DNA of 64,000 bases, from the NCBI RefSeq assembly GCF_040581485.1, contig NC_090131.1:29696032-29760031 (forward strand), given 5' to 3'. The notes beneath the pieces were generated by a model. It did no database searches. It worked only from the letters and a program-made list of their open reading frames with translations, and had not been told where the DNA came from. Positions 24,952 to 37,433 of this stretch are shown here, one piece after another. The stretch is from Linepithema humile. Lineage: Eukaryota > Arthropoda > Insecta > Hymenoptera > Formicidae. Numbering within the stretch: position 1 is the first letter of the stretch; each line of letters opens with the position of its first letter. Made by a program: the position numbers and the translations under genes.

Positions 24952-25231
24952 GTATTCTTCTCGCTTCCGTTTCCGCAGGGTTGTGTATGGTTTTTTGAGA
25001 TTTTAAAGTTTTTAATCTAAATATCCATTTAATCTATTAAAATTGGGACATGTTTATAGAATTGCGACTTTTCTATCAATTATAAATTAATTTATTATTT
25101 TCTTACAATTAGTATAGATGAAAATCTTGAGATAAAAGTTTCACAATTTATCTAACCTCAACAATTCATTTGTAGTGTAGTGTTTTGAAATAATTAAATA
25201 TTGTTACAGATAGGAATAAACAAGTCTAAAA

Positions 25232-25901
25232 ATGGCCAAGTCGAAGAATCATACAAATCACAATCAGAGTAAGTGTAAAATTTGTTATAAATTAATATTA
25301 GCAAATCTAAAAAAAGTATATTTCTAAACAATAGTATCACAATCAAAATGTGTAATTTTAATGTGTATAAGATGATCTTCTAAATTATTGAAAAATTAAT
25401 ACTTTTTATAAATGAATACTTAAATTATATACAATATAATTATATATATTATAATATATTATTGAAATATGTTTTCTTTGCAGATCGTAAAGCTCATCGT
25501 AATGGCATCAAGAAGCCTAAGAGGTATAGGCATGAATCTACGCTTGGTGTAAGTTATAGTGAAACATTTTTATACTGCTACATATTTAAATAGATTTATG
25601 TTATAGCGTTTAATTAAATATGAATTATGTAAAATATTGTGAAGGACATGAAACATTGATAGATAATACAGATAGCACATGTTTTTAATATAATTTAAAG
25701 GTTATTGTAACTCTTAAGGTTATTGTAACATAATTTTTTAAACTTATACATGTATCTCATATGTGTATTTTTTGCACACAGATGGATTTAAAATTTCTGA
25801 GAAATCAGCGTTTTGCCAAGAAGCATAACCTTAAACCGAAGGCTCAGTTGAAAAGAGCAGACCAACGAAGGGCTCTTCGTGAAGCTAAGAATGCGAAATA
25901 A
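25232..25901 (+). CDS. RpL29: 60S ribosomal protein L29 (eL29)
   Basis: Small basic protein of the large ribosomal subunit. Three exons, 25232-25268, 25484-25548 and 25782-25901, total 222 nt and 73 aa. The start MAKSKNHTNHNQ, the middle RKAHRNGIKKPKRYRHES, and the tail with LRNQRFAKKHNLKP are the conserved eL29 signature. All junctions are GT/AG with matching phases (1, then 0). The length is typical for insects. A poly(A) signal lies at 25930-25935. The phosphomevalonate kinase gene follows 267 bases downstream on the same strand. Expression should be strong and growth-controlled, consistent with the pyrimidine-rich putative start region. Confidence 0.96.
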
Positions 25902-26168
25902 AGTCAATGTAAACTAATAATTTTATTAAAATAAATTAAAAAACACGTTTAAGACAAATTGATTTTTCCTCATTTTTAGTTGTAAATTTTATACATACTT
26001 TTATATTTTGTACATGTCGGTGTAACAAATAGTCAATGCCAAATGTAAATTTATGAAATGTATAATGAATACGATGAAAATAGCTCGAAAAATATCTAAT
26101 ATTTTATTCATCGGTTTATATGCTCGATGCTTGCCTAGGTGTATAATATTGTACAGTTGTATGTCAAA

Positions 26169-27179
26169 ATGGCCGCAGAACATGTAGAGACGCGCGATGT
26201 CACAAAAATTATGAACAACTCGACGAAGCCTAAGAAGATTCTATTATTTTCTGGCAAGAGAAAATCAGGAAAGGATTATATCACCGACATTTTGCATAAA
26301 AGGTATTTAGCATTTATATTTTTTAAGTAATTTATAACTAATGAAGTGAAACTAACTAGTGGAAGTGTGATATCCGGGAGAAAGTGGATAAAATAATTAG
26401 AGCAGAGTAAAGAAATAAAATAAAATTATCTTAAAAACACTTTTTTACTCATAATTAAAAGTTTGATCATTATTTACTAAAAAATATAACCAATTTATTT
26501 GTTTTAATAAAATTTGCTTATGTTAAATTCAGGATTGGTCCAGAAAAGAGCATTATTATACGATTATCAGGACCTATCAAAACACATTGGGCTAAATCTT
26601 TGAATCTTGACATTGATCAATTGCTGGGACATGGAAAGTACAAAGAAAAGTATCGACTTGAAATGGTCAAGTGGGGAGAAGATATGAGAAAAGAAGACTA
26701 CGGCTATTTTTGTCGTGCTGCTATTGACATGTATAATGGTACGTGGAATATGCTAATAGGTCATACAAAATAGCATATAAGCAATATGCAATTGAATATA
26801 TCTAAATAAACTTTTTCAGCATGGGGCAAGACAATATGGATAATAAGTGATATCAGAAGAAAAACTGACATTAAATGGTTTATAGAAAATTATGGAGATC
26901 TATGTAAGACTATACGTATAGTTTGCCCTGATGAAATTAGACAAAAACGTGGCTGGGTTTATACATTAGGTGAGAAAAAAGATAAAATTATAATATGATA
27001 ATTTTAATGGGATTTGTGAATTTTTTAAGGACACTTGTAAATTACAATTTGTAGGCATAGATGATTCAGAAACAGAGTGTGACTTGGACGATGTAAATAC
27101 TTGGGATGTCTTGCTGGAAAATGATGATGGCAATGATATAGAAACTATATTACAACAGTTGCTAGATGTAATTAGTTAG
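26169..27179 (+). CDS. phosphomevalonate kinase (animal type)
   Basis: Phosphorylates 5-phosphomevalonate with ATP in the mevalonate pathway, which in insects feeds juvenile hormone and other isoprenoids. Four exons, 26169-26302, 26533-26738, 26820-26969 and 27055-27179, total 615 nt and 204 aa. The P-loop-like segment LFSGKRKSGKDYITD (residues 26-40) is diagnostic of the animal enzyme, which is unrelated to the GHMP-kinase type of yeast. Later motifs include RLSGPIKTHWA, KWGEDMRKEDYGYFCRAA and WIISDIRRKTDIKWF. The length is close to the human enzyme. The ATG at 26169 is preferred over an in-frame ATG 30 bases upstream because of its context (caaaATGG). A possible poly(A) signal lies at 27209-27214. 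Confidence 0.95.
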
Positions 27180-28122
27180 CACAAATTTTTTTGCCATGGT
27201 ATGTGCACAATAAAGGACAGTTCACAATCTTCAACTTTTCTGTGTTTCCTTGAATGAGAAAAAATGTTTAGTATGTTATGCAAATATATATGTATACATT
27301 TACATTGATAGGTGGTAGTCATACATCAATTTTTAAATATTCTTTCCATATATTTCTATATTAACTTTTATGAATATGTAATTAATTTACATTTTTGAAT
27401 TTCAAATTTATATTGAAGTTTGCTCTAAATTTGTTCTTTTATTTATATAGCAAGTATTTATTTATTATTTATAAAATGTACAATTAAAAGTGTTTGTGCC
27501 AAAAAATAATTGTTAGGAATTGATATATGTAAAATGTACAATCAACATGAATTTATTACGCATGATATGTGAAGTAGCAGAAAATAAGTGAACTAAAAAG
27601 AACAGATTCACTATATACGTATATCGAAAGCAATATGGCTTCTCTGTGTGTAGTAGTGCTGGCGCTAAAGGTTCGTAGGTTAATGTACAATTCTTAAAAT
27701 TGTTTATTAAAATATAACAAAACTTATGTATTTTACAGAATAATCTTTATGTATTTACAGGCTAATCTTTAATGATATAAAGATGAAAACGTTACGTCAT
27801 CCGCTTTAAAACAATTTTGCTCAACCGAGATATAAGAACTCCTTATCAAATATATCTTCATGTGAGTAATTATTATTAGTTTTTTTGTAATATTGTTATG
27901 AATATTATTTTGTTGCATTCACGTATTGTGCTTTTACAAATCTTACTTTTAATTATATTATTATCACATATGCTAAATGTTGTGTTTCGAGTTTTTATCT
28001 GTATTTAAGATTTTATAAACTTTTGTGACGGTTTATTGCCGTTATTCATATATAATTGTGCAAATAAGTAAAAAATATTGAGAAAAGATCTAATTGATGA
28101 ATGAAATTGATTAAACAGAATA
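27180..28122. other. intergenic region between PMVK and DCP2
   Basis: AT-rich spacer with the PMVK 3' end on the left. A short stretch at 27630-27670 (atggcttctctg..., ending ctaaag|gttcgt) could belong to a DCP2 leader exon, but this is not supported further. No coding gene is seen. Confidence 0.45.
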
Positions 28123-29994
28123 ATGGAGCACACAGTTCCATCCGATATTCTTGATGATCTCAGCAGGTTAGTTTTTATAGAATAAGTAAAACAATAACAA
28201 TGCATTGCTTAATAGAGAAAGTAATGGTTGAATCACAAGTATATATTCTTAGCATAATTAGTTATAATATATTTTTACATTCACATTTGATTTTTTATAT
28301 TTTATTCTTATAGCCGATTCATCATTAATGTGCCTGAAGAGGAGAGAAAAGACTTAGTGCGAATTTGCTTTCAAATCGAATTGGCGCACTGGTTTTACCT
28401 TGACTTCTATTGCACAGAAGAGAATCCTAAGCTGAAGTCATGCAGCATGAAGGAGTTTGCCACTCATATATTTAAGCACATACCTTTCTTGAAACCACAC
28501 GTGCAGCACATTGACGCTGTGCTTGAACAATGGAGAGAGTACAAGCAGAATGTGCCGACGTTTGGGGCAATTGTGCTAAACGAAGACATGACCAAGGTAC
28601 TGCTCGTACAGAGCTATTGGGCGAAAAATAGTTGGAGCTTTCCTAAGGGAAAAGTAAATGAGGATGAAGAACCTTTACATTGTGCCATTCGAGAAGTATT
28701 GGAAGAAACTGGCTTTGATATATCTAATTTGATAGATAAGAATGAATATATTGAATCTGTGATAAACGACCAAGTAATAAGATTATACATTATCACGGGT
28801 GTGCAAAAAGACACGAAATTTGAACCAAAAACACGAAAAGAAATAAAGAATGTCGACTGGTTTGCCGTGGCAGATTTGCCCAACAATAAGAAAGATATGA
28901 CACCTAAAATGAAAATTGGTGTTGGACCAAATGCGTTTTTTATGGTGGTACCTTTTGTCAAGTAATTGTTTAAAGTTTTTTATAAATTTTATATATTTAT
29001 TGAAAAATTGTATTACATATGTATTGATCGCTCTGTTGTTTAGGCGGGTGAAGCGATGGATTCAAGAGAAACAACAACGTGAGAAAAATGCCATTGCGAC
29101 TGTCCGAAGACAAAGACACAAATCCCTAGGGGATGTTGAGACAATTTCAAAGAATAAACGACAACAACAACCACTTTTCCATCAGTTTTCCACTTGTCCA
29201 CCACAAGTAGGCAAATCTTTGATTTTTATTATTTTTTTTTTTTACATTTCCGTATAGACTAATTCTCATGTATACTTTCATGTGCATTTACAGACTGAAG
29301 TTCCTGATTTTAAAATCAACCGTCAGTCGAATACTTCTCCAGCTCGCACTCGTCGCAGTGATAATAAAAAAGATGTTTTGCCGAAAGGAGTTTTCAAACG
29401 GAATCTATTCGGGGAAAATGAGGAAAATCAATCCCCAGTTTTTAATAAACATTTGATAGATCACCCTGTTCAGCCGTTTCTGATCGATCCCGCCATTCAA
29501 TCGATCAAATGTAACGATTTCAGTTATAAGACGCAATATTTGGAGAAAGAAGGTACATTGTGCTTGTATAATCTATATCTTATCTCTATTAAGTTTAAGA
29601 CCGTAAAAGAATATATATTATAAATATAATTATTAATATTCAGATTATATAAATAATATTTATCTTTTAATATATGTTTTGATAACAATTCGACATTATT
29701 ATTACTGTAATTAAAAATTAATTTCTTTCAGACTCTCGCAAGAAAAGTCTCCCAGAGGGAAATATCAAATCGCTTTTGTTCGGCGATGCTGCGCGCAAAT
29801 TACAAAAAGATTTTAAAACAATTCCACCGCCCCCCTTTGTAAGTTTGGAACACGATGGCACGCCAGTTTTGAAGAAAAGTTACATGGACAATAAAGATAA
29901 GTTTGTCTTTGAATTTTGTTCAAAGGCTTGGGATAATTTTAAATTTAATAAGGAAGAAATATTTAAGACGTTAGAATTACATACAAATCGGTAA
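28123..29994 (+). CDS. DCP2: mRNA-decapping enzyme 2
   Basis: Removes the m7G cap from mRNA in cytoplasmic decay bodies, working with DCP1. Five exons, 28123-28166, 28314-28961, 29044-29206, 29294-29552 and 29732-29994, total 1377 nt and 458 aa. The N-terminal regulatory domain (residues 1-95, ERKDLVRICFQIELAHWFYL) is followed by a Nudix domain. The Nudix box is at 127-150 (GKVNEDEEPLHC..REVLEETGFD), with the metal-binding glutamates present. Box B helix and the RNA-binding segment follow (KRVKRWIQEKQQ). The C-terminal half is low-complexity and short compared with some relatives. The last residues FVFEFCSKAWDNFKFNKEEI resemble the conserved C-terminal segment of insect DCP2. A MITE-like inverted repeat starts two bases after the stop. 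Confidence 0.95.
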
Positions 29995-30438
29995 TATGGG
30001 TTACCAAAATGAAGGATAGATTTTGAATAGAAGCAAAAATTATTAAATCATTCTTTTTATTAATCATTCGATTCATTATCTATCATTCATATTGTTCAGT
30101 ACTGATATATCAGTATTAATACAAATATAAATTAATTTTAATTCTGATCTCAAAATTGTGATATGATGAAATTTTCATTGTAACATATATTGTATATACT
30201 GCATATATATTACTGAACCAACTCTGTATTTGTAATGTAATGATAATGGAAAATTAAATGTAAGTTACATTTTTAAATGTAGAAATTGACTTAAAAAAAT
30301 CTCTTAGACATAAAATTCGGACAAGTTAAATGTGCAAATTGCAAACAATTTTCAATTTTAATTATAAATCCTTTATAAATTTGGACCATAATAGATAAAC
30401 TTTGTATCTCTTCTATAAAATTTTGGTAACCCATATGT
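29995..30438. mobile_element. TA-flanked MITE-like element
   Basis: The 17-base sequence atatgggttaccaaaat at 29994-30010 returns as an exact inverted copy at 30420-30436. Taking TA as the target duplication, the terminal repeats read TGGGTTACCAAAAT, as expected for a Tc1/mariner-type MITE of about 440 bp. The inside is AT-rich without coding sequence. It provides the start of the DCP2 3' untranslated region. Confidence 0.65.
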
Positions 30439-30690
30439 ATTTACGATATGATGATAAATTAAGAAAAAAACCAGGTTATTCTTAAATCATATCGTACAAA
30501 TAATGGTAAATAATTCATTTATAACTATAAAAAAATTATTACAGCGCATAAATAACATGATATTGTACATTTTGGTTTTGATATCAGCACTGTTCGCCGA
30601 ACAAAGATCTGTTATATATTTATATATATTTATAACAAATTGACGTTAAATAATATTAATTAAATTAACGTCTATTAATATATAATGCAT

Positions 30691-30865
30691 TTAACCCTTT
30701 CGCTCCTAACGCCGACTATAGTCGTCATCTTAATATAAGTTAAAACAGTGAAGTAAAGAACGTATCTTGCATCCTATTGCTCAGATGCGTAATGCTAGGC
30801 GGCCTACATTGCCGTTCACTATAATCGCTACAGCGCAGCCGGCACTGTCGTAGCGAAAGGGTTAA
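30691..30865. mobile_element. piggyBac-like MITE with TTAA target sites
   Basis: The element begins TTAA-CCCTTTCGCT (30691-30704) and ends AGCGAAAGGG-TTAA (30852-30865). TTAA duplication plus CCC-starting terminal repeats is the hallmark of piggyBac-type elements. It is 167 bp without the TTAA sites and has no transposase. An internal palindrome, cgactatagtcg, follows the left end. The right end contains the last codons and the stop of the heme oxygenase gene. Confidence 0.75.
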
Positions 30866-32169
30866 AGAGAAAATAAAGGGCAATTATTAGGATAGAGACC
30901 AATACCACAATAGTAGTACAACGGTTAATAAGAGCAAATATTTTTTCCAAGGTGTGATGGCCCGTCTGTATACTTTTGATAATTTCGTTATTCAATTCAA
31001 AGACTATTTTACTTTCTTCGATAAGTTTATTTTTTGTGTCTTCATCCAATGTCTCTGCGATTCTGTTCATTGATTCTCGCAAGTCCTGTTTTAATTGAGA
31101 TATACTACTTTGTCCAAAGTCTGTGACATCATGGCCCTTACTCGATGATTCATCTATAAAAGGCGCGATCCTTTTGGCTAATTCTCGCTTTTTGCGCAAA
31201 ATAATACCGCCGCTGAGAAGGCCCATGTACAGATGGTATATATATGCCATTAATAGAGTGGGATCCGTGTCTTCCACTTCTCTCAAACGCATCAAATACT
31301 TGGCAACGCTTTCCCTAATATTCATAAAACAGTGAAAATTAAGAATAAGATCTTTTGTGGTAATACTTATAAGGTTATTACCAAATGATTATCTATGGAT
31401 GCAGAGCTATTATTAAGTTACTAAAAGATTGATATTCGTATCATTCATTGTAAAGCGAGAAAAAGATATAAAGTAATAGCACTTTTACTATATATCATTG
31501 TACATATTGCATATACCTAGGAGTATAGTTCTTCCTCCATTCCTTTCCCAAATAATGATCGAGATCTCGCTCAAAAGCTTCTGTGCGTTGAAGTTCACTG
31601 AATGGAAGCAATCCAATTTTGGTGTTCCTTAATCTAATCATTGCACCATCTAAGTAACGAAAGATCTCGTAGAAAACTAGAAGCCCATCAGCCCATACAG
31701 CATTATTGAAAGCCCCTAATTGGAATACATAAGACTGTAAGATACAAAACTAGAAATTATACATATTATTACATTGCAGTGATCACACAAGTTCGTGTGA
31801 ATCGTTTCTCTGCTATGAGAAATCTATTGTCGACACAATTCTACATTTATTCATATATCAAAATATTTGTCAACAGGAAAAGCTATAATAGAACAGCTAT
31901 AATAGAAGCTATAATAGAACATAAAACAAAGCTCATTGTCTTTTGATGTTTCATGAAGAAATCTTTGTTCACAAGTACATGATCAAATGTGCAATGTCTA
32001 GATTCAAATAGAATTCCCAATAGAGATCCTTTTCAAGAGATCCTTGCAGTGCCCTGTGGCCCTTACCGAAAAATAATTTCGACTTTACCAAGCCATCACT
32101 GCGGTGGTGTATTAATTTGGTGGCATTTGCCATTTTCTTGCAAAAGTTCTCCTCTGCTTCGTCCGGCAT
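30828..32169 (-). CDS. heme oxygenase
   Basis: Cleaves heme to biliverdin, iron and carbon monoxide; attached to the endoplasmic reticulum by a C-terminal tail. Three exons, 32169-32067, 31715-31517 and 31314-30828, total 789 nt and 262 aa. His21 in ATKLIHHRSD matches the proximal heme ligand. The segment NAVWADGLLVFYEIFRYL and the distal-helix motif YMGLLSGGIILRKK follow. At the place of mammalian HO-1 Asp140 (GDLSGG) there is Leu. A tail anchor (TIVVLVSILIIALYFLF) covers about 231-250. The last ten residues (PFATTVPAAL) and the stop come from a piggyBac-like MITE. An in-frame ATG at 32235 would add 22 residues; the ATG at 32169 was chosen because it fits the usual length of the family. Confidence 0.92.
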
Positions 32170-33057
32170 TTCAGCGAAGCACGTAATAATGTCACAAGAA
32201 AAACTTATTACTCGCCAAAAGCGTGAGATTCTCACATCGTCATATTGTCGCGTTTCTGCGCGTTTTCTCGGTTATCACGTGAAAATTATCGTCGCGAAAA
32301 CACTGCGCCCATAACGTCGACACACATCGTCGACTGCTCTTGCGCACTGATGCGATCATATGGTCGCGACCGCGACGCCAAAATGTCATGAAATGTCGGT
32401 TTTACTATTCAGCGCGAAATCAATGTTGTGTTTGCACGCAATAATGCAGAAAACAATTATTGTCCATAAATGTTGCAACGATATAATAAGAAATATTTTA
32501 AATAAATAAAAAATCGCAGAAGGATTTAAAAAGCGCGGTTAAAAAGTTGAATCGCATAACGCGCGATCTATCGCTAATCGATAATTGATTCGAGATTTAG
32601 TGTCCGATATAAAATACTGAAATATATTCAAGGGATAGTTTTATGAGAAAGTGAAAAAGTGTGTGTCGCTCATCTGTAATGCAAAATAGCAAAAATCGGG
32701 CTCAAAAGATTATTTTTCTTTTAATACGTATTATTAATGCATTATATGGTTGTTTCATTAATTCGATAGATCTATTCTTCAAAGTTATATGAATTATGAA
32801 ATATATATATATGTTAATACGGAATATTATAATTTGGTTAGATTAGATTGCTGTAACCGTTATCGAACACTATGGTATTAATATTTTTAGTTACTATTTT
32901 ATTAATATAAATATTGTAACTCAATGTTATTTTATATTGCTTTTAGTTGAGGTTTTATTCTTTGGAAGGACAAAATACCCGATAGGAGAATTGCAGAAGA
33001 TACACCTACGGCACATTTACGCACAAAAAAGGTTATGTGATTTGGAATTACAATAAG
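32170..33057. other. upstream region of heme oxygenase
   Basis: A CpG-containing patch at 32240-32400 gives way to AT-rich sequence. It probably holds the heme oxygenase promoter (-) and perhaps a divergent transcript (+). No coding gene is seen. Confidence 0.4.
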
Positions 33058-33079
33058 ATGGCAAAATTGCTGGCCAAGT
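33058..33079 (+). other. possible first coding exon of an unidentified gene
   Basis: An ATG in fair context (aagATGG) gives M-A-K-L-L-A and is followed by a consensus donor (caa|gtgagt). It is 0.9 kb from the divergent heme oxygenase start. No continuing exon can be identified, so this could equally be chance or a noncoding transcript. Confidence 0.15.
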
Positions 33080-36000
33080 GAGTGAATCCCTTTTTATATT
33101 AATATATTCTTAACGAATAACTATATATCATAAGATGCAGAATGTACAAATGTTTTGAGATTGTTGACCATTTGTCAATATTTTAGTTCAGGTTTTTAAT
33201 ATCTAAATAGGACACATGCTAAATATAATTAATTATATCAAAAGAAAGAGAACAGTTAGAGAAGATTAGAATAAAAATTGGCGCATTGCAAAAATAAATA
33301 TTATCAATAATCTTTAATTTATGCTTGTGATATGCGTATTTTAAAAGATTTTCTGAATCTTTTATCATATTTTATCGGTATTTATTGCACGATGCGACAC
33401 GCGTATTCAGAGCGGGGTGCATTATGCGGTGTCGCAATCGCTTCATTGTCTCGCGGCAGAGAATCGCGCGGATCGCAAGATGTCGAGCTGCCGCGCAACA
33501 TAGTAGGGAAGCATGAATTGCATGAAGTAGCGATCCGCGAGTATCCAGTGACGTATGCAAAATGCTTGTGTCGTATGCGCGGGCGTCGGGAGTCTCGCGG
33601 CGACGCGGCACGACGTCAGCCAGCTGTCAAACGCCAGCTGTACGCGCGTACCCACGCGTAGCGGAGCGCGGAGGAGTCCGTTGACCTTCGCCGAGGACGT
33701 GCCCATGTCCCCAGGCCGGGTCACATTAGAGTCTTGCGTTCGCAGGGGAACATGTTCGAGCGCGATCAGACTGGCAGCCGCGCGCTCGATAAGCGCCTCG
33801 GTGGGGAAGGAAGTAGGCCGCACGCGTTCTCTATCTTTCTATAGCTTCTGCAGTGGCGGACCGAGAGATGTCTATCTTTTCTAATTCTTCGCAATACTAT
33901 TTAGACGCTTGAGGAAAATTAGAATTGCAATAAGACCTAATTGAATAGTGAAAGTTTCGCTATGTTGAAAAATAAATTTAGTTACTTGACGTTAATTCGA
34001 TGCAACTTTGCGAAAATCAAGACGCTTTAAACGATACGTTCAAGGGGGATTCTAATGAAACTCCCGCAATAGTCTGGTTATTGTTAATTCGCTGGTTATG
34101 TTGAAACTCGCCGAGTCTAGTGCGCAATCCGCCACTGCGTATCCCCCGCTTCCTAACGGCGACTCACCCTCTCTGTCCCCGGTTCTTCTCCTGTTACCCT
34201 GTTTCCAAGTATTTGTCAAAGGCGGTACAACGCCGCGAGAGACTCCACCCAGACCGGTACGCGGTTTCGCAGTCGTTTCCTCCTTAGGTGCACCGGGTTA
34301 TACTACCGCGACCCGGTCGCGTCCTTCGGCACCGTCGAGTTTTCTGGACACTCCTACGTTACGCCCTGTCGCATAACGAACCGTAGCTTATCGCAAGATA
34401 TTGCAAGTCTATCGCGAAATAAATGCGAAATCACATTATTTATTTATTTAAATCGAATCTTGATAAAATTGATTTATATACAAAACTTACATATAAATTC
34501 ATGAAATTTTAATTATTATCTACTTCTAAAACTAGCGGAAAGTTTAGACGTAACATTGTTTTTATGAAATTAGGAGACCTTTTTTCGAACAAAAATGTCT
34601 AAGCAGAATTGCATCGTCGTTTAGCACAGTATTTTATAATTAGAAACCGTAGATCTCAAGATTCGGCTAAAATCTTTTTCTATATAAAGCTAATTTTATT
34701 TTTCTAATCATTTTATTTTATCTTTTTTTTTCTATTGCAAAGCGTGTTTTATGAGCCTATCAAAGATTTTGTCAGTCCTACTAAATTTCGATTATATGAT
34801 TAGTTATCAATTATATATTTCGCGATGGGGGGATTCTTTGTTTGAAACTAAAAGTGGTCAGGAACAAGAGCAGCGTGTTTTATACCGTCCTATTACCTCG
34901 CAGTTTCGCAGTTGTGCCGACTGCTGCGAATTCCTCGGCAGCCGCGAGGCTGATAAAGCTCCACGGATGATATGCTGGCCTAGTCGCCGACGAAATGTAT
35001 TGTCACTTGATTGTCAATCGGCTTTTTACCGAGGCCGTTATTAACACCGCGTTACTCTTATTATAGCTGTTGGGTCGTAGAAAGGATCTAGACGTGGCAC
35101 GAAAAATAATCATCAATTCGCGTTATGCGTCGGGATCGTCAGGACCGATATTTATTTTCGCGGATTTACAGTGTCGTAAAAAATATCGTTACGTTCTCGT
35201 CGTTACAAAAATTACAATAAACACATATTTTGAAATTACTTATAATAATACTTATATTCATCGTTTCACGAGGTTAGAATACTGCGTCTGCAATGTTACA
35301 CATGTGAATTCGTGATATAATTTTATCACGCCCGATTATTGAATATAAATATAAATTAATATGTTAATCGTGTATCTATTGTTTTTATCTATTTTTTTAG
35401 GGTTTATTATAAGCCGCGATGTTTCTTATTAAGATTGCTTAGGGGGAAAGAGAGAAATAAATTATATTATATTTAATCTAAGTTTAATATATTTTTTTCT
35501 TTTTTTATATCAAGGTGGCAACCACGAAATTATTTGGATCGATGTCACGCGACTGTAGTGAGTTTCTGTTCTCCTGCTTCGATATATAAAATTTTTCAGG
35601 GAAAAGCTTGTAATTTTGGTAGATTTAACGAAATGTTCAGGGAAGCGTGATGTAAAAAACAGTAACTCGAGTCGTAGAATTTTAATTACGATTAAAAAAC
35701 TACTATAATAGGCATGTTTTAGGGAACATTATATCATACATAAACATGAGACAAAACGGAAACAAGAAATTTATATTAATATTTAAATATAAGAAACTTA
35801 TTATATATAAAATTAAATTTACAGAGATATAATATTTCACTTGTAAATGTAATGCAGGATACTCTCTATTAAATATAATTATTTAGACTTATACATGTAT
35901 AAATTTAAAATCGTGTTTAATCTATTTTTTATATATAAAAATATATATAAAAAAATATTCTTGCATACTTAATATTTTTCCACGGAGAATTTAGATTGAC

Positions 36001-37292
36001 TACAGAAGAAACGCTTTGCATCCTACACATCTAAAGAAATTTCCTTTATATTATAAGACAAATGTTCTAGGAATGTGAACAATGCTCGAACAATACATTT
36101 GGCAAATTGCAGTCGTCGCGAATGTCGCGTTGAATCGTGTAATTTCACAGCGCGACTCGGTATGACGTGTAACTGTAGTAAACTGTTTCAGATTCGCGAA
36201 ATGGCAAAATGATATGGTCTCAATGATTTGTAGTATTCTAACGGGGCATTATTTAGATGGCTACACTCGGCTGTTCAGATGGTCACACTTGACTGAAGTT
36301 AAGTTCAGTCGACGTCACTAGGAGATCAGATTCGCCGGGAAGTAGTCGTATTACGAAAACAGGGTCAGAGATCAGTGTTAATAAAAATTCCTCTTTCTCA
36401 CGTGATGCGAGAATCGCGGGATTGTTTCGCCGTGTTACGTTGCTTGTTACATTACATACTTAACAGACGCACAATGCATAATAACGCGTAGCGAAATGCA
36501 ATTTTGCTATCCGCCTTACACATCGCTGATTATTCTGCTGTAGAATGTGAAAATAGCAATACTTTTGCATCGTGTTTTAGAATGCAATTTACAGCTGAAC
36601 ATTTTGATAATATTAAAAAAATAATCTTTTGTTAAAAAAAGGCGCCAACACGCGCAGAGAATCTCTTAGAAAAGCTAAGAGAAAATTTAAGAGAAAATTC
36701 GATGCGGCGCTTTCGACGCGAATTTTTTTACGAATATTGTACGATATTTTGCACGATAATATCGATGCGTATTTTGTCACGTATTTGTTAGAACAAAGAT
36801 ATCATTCAAATATCATCGCGTAGAACTAGGATACGTTCGGCACTCTGCATAGCAAATGACGAAAGACAGAATGGAGGTCGGAAATTCTGTAATTAATTTT
36901 TGCGCTATCCGTTCCGGCGATGCTACACTTAAACTACTTGAGTACATGTTTTTCGCTCTTTTCATGCAAAAAATACTGTACAATCGCGCTTTGCGGTATT
37001 TAGAACATTTTACTATCTCATATTATATAGGATACGTAAAAATATATAACAGTTAAAAGTTAAGAATAATTAATTACAGAATAAAATATCCGTATGTTGA
37101 ATTCGAAAGTGCAAACTATTAGTCGGTAATTTTTTATAGAGAATAATGTTAGTATTTATCGCAATTGCAATTTAGAAGAATAATTATTGTAGAGAAGGAC
37201 AGTAGTATCTGAGTAGTGAGTGAAAGATAAGAGATCGATAGTTGAGACCATCAGATTCTCCAAAGTAGCAGAGCAGTAGAATAAAGCAAGAA
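33080..37292. other. gene-poor region
   Basis: AT-rich sequence with a GC-rich, CpG-rich block at about 33400-34380. Open frames up to about 125 codons occur on both strands in the block, overlap one another and carry no motif I recognise. A smaller GC patch lies at 34900-35040. No gene can be supported. Confidence 0.4.
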
Positions 37293-37433
37293 TATATAGG
37301 ACGTTTCACAATCATATCATCCATTAATAGTAGATTTTTTGGGATCAGAAGATTCTTGTCTCTAAAATTTTCTGATCTCAAAAATCTATCTATTATTAAT
37401 AAATGATACGGTTGGTCTGAGACATTCTGTATA
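37293..37433. mobile_element. foldback element with inverted ends
   Basis: The ends are inverted copies: tatataggacgtttca on the left and, in reverse complement from the right, tatacagaatgtctca. The inside is also an imperfect hairpin: tatcatccattaata and ttttttgggatcagaagatt (37315-37355) pair with the complementary stretch at about 37365-37406. It has no coding capacity and looks like a small MITE able to form a long hairpin RNA. Confidence 0.65.

Noticed and set aside
28614..28961. 115-codon minus-strand frame
   Set aside because: Antisense shadow of the DCP2 Nudix exon.
33443..34376. Several frames of 80-125 codons in the GC-rich block
   Set aside because: They overlap antisense to each other and show no motif or splice continuity.
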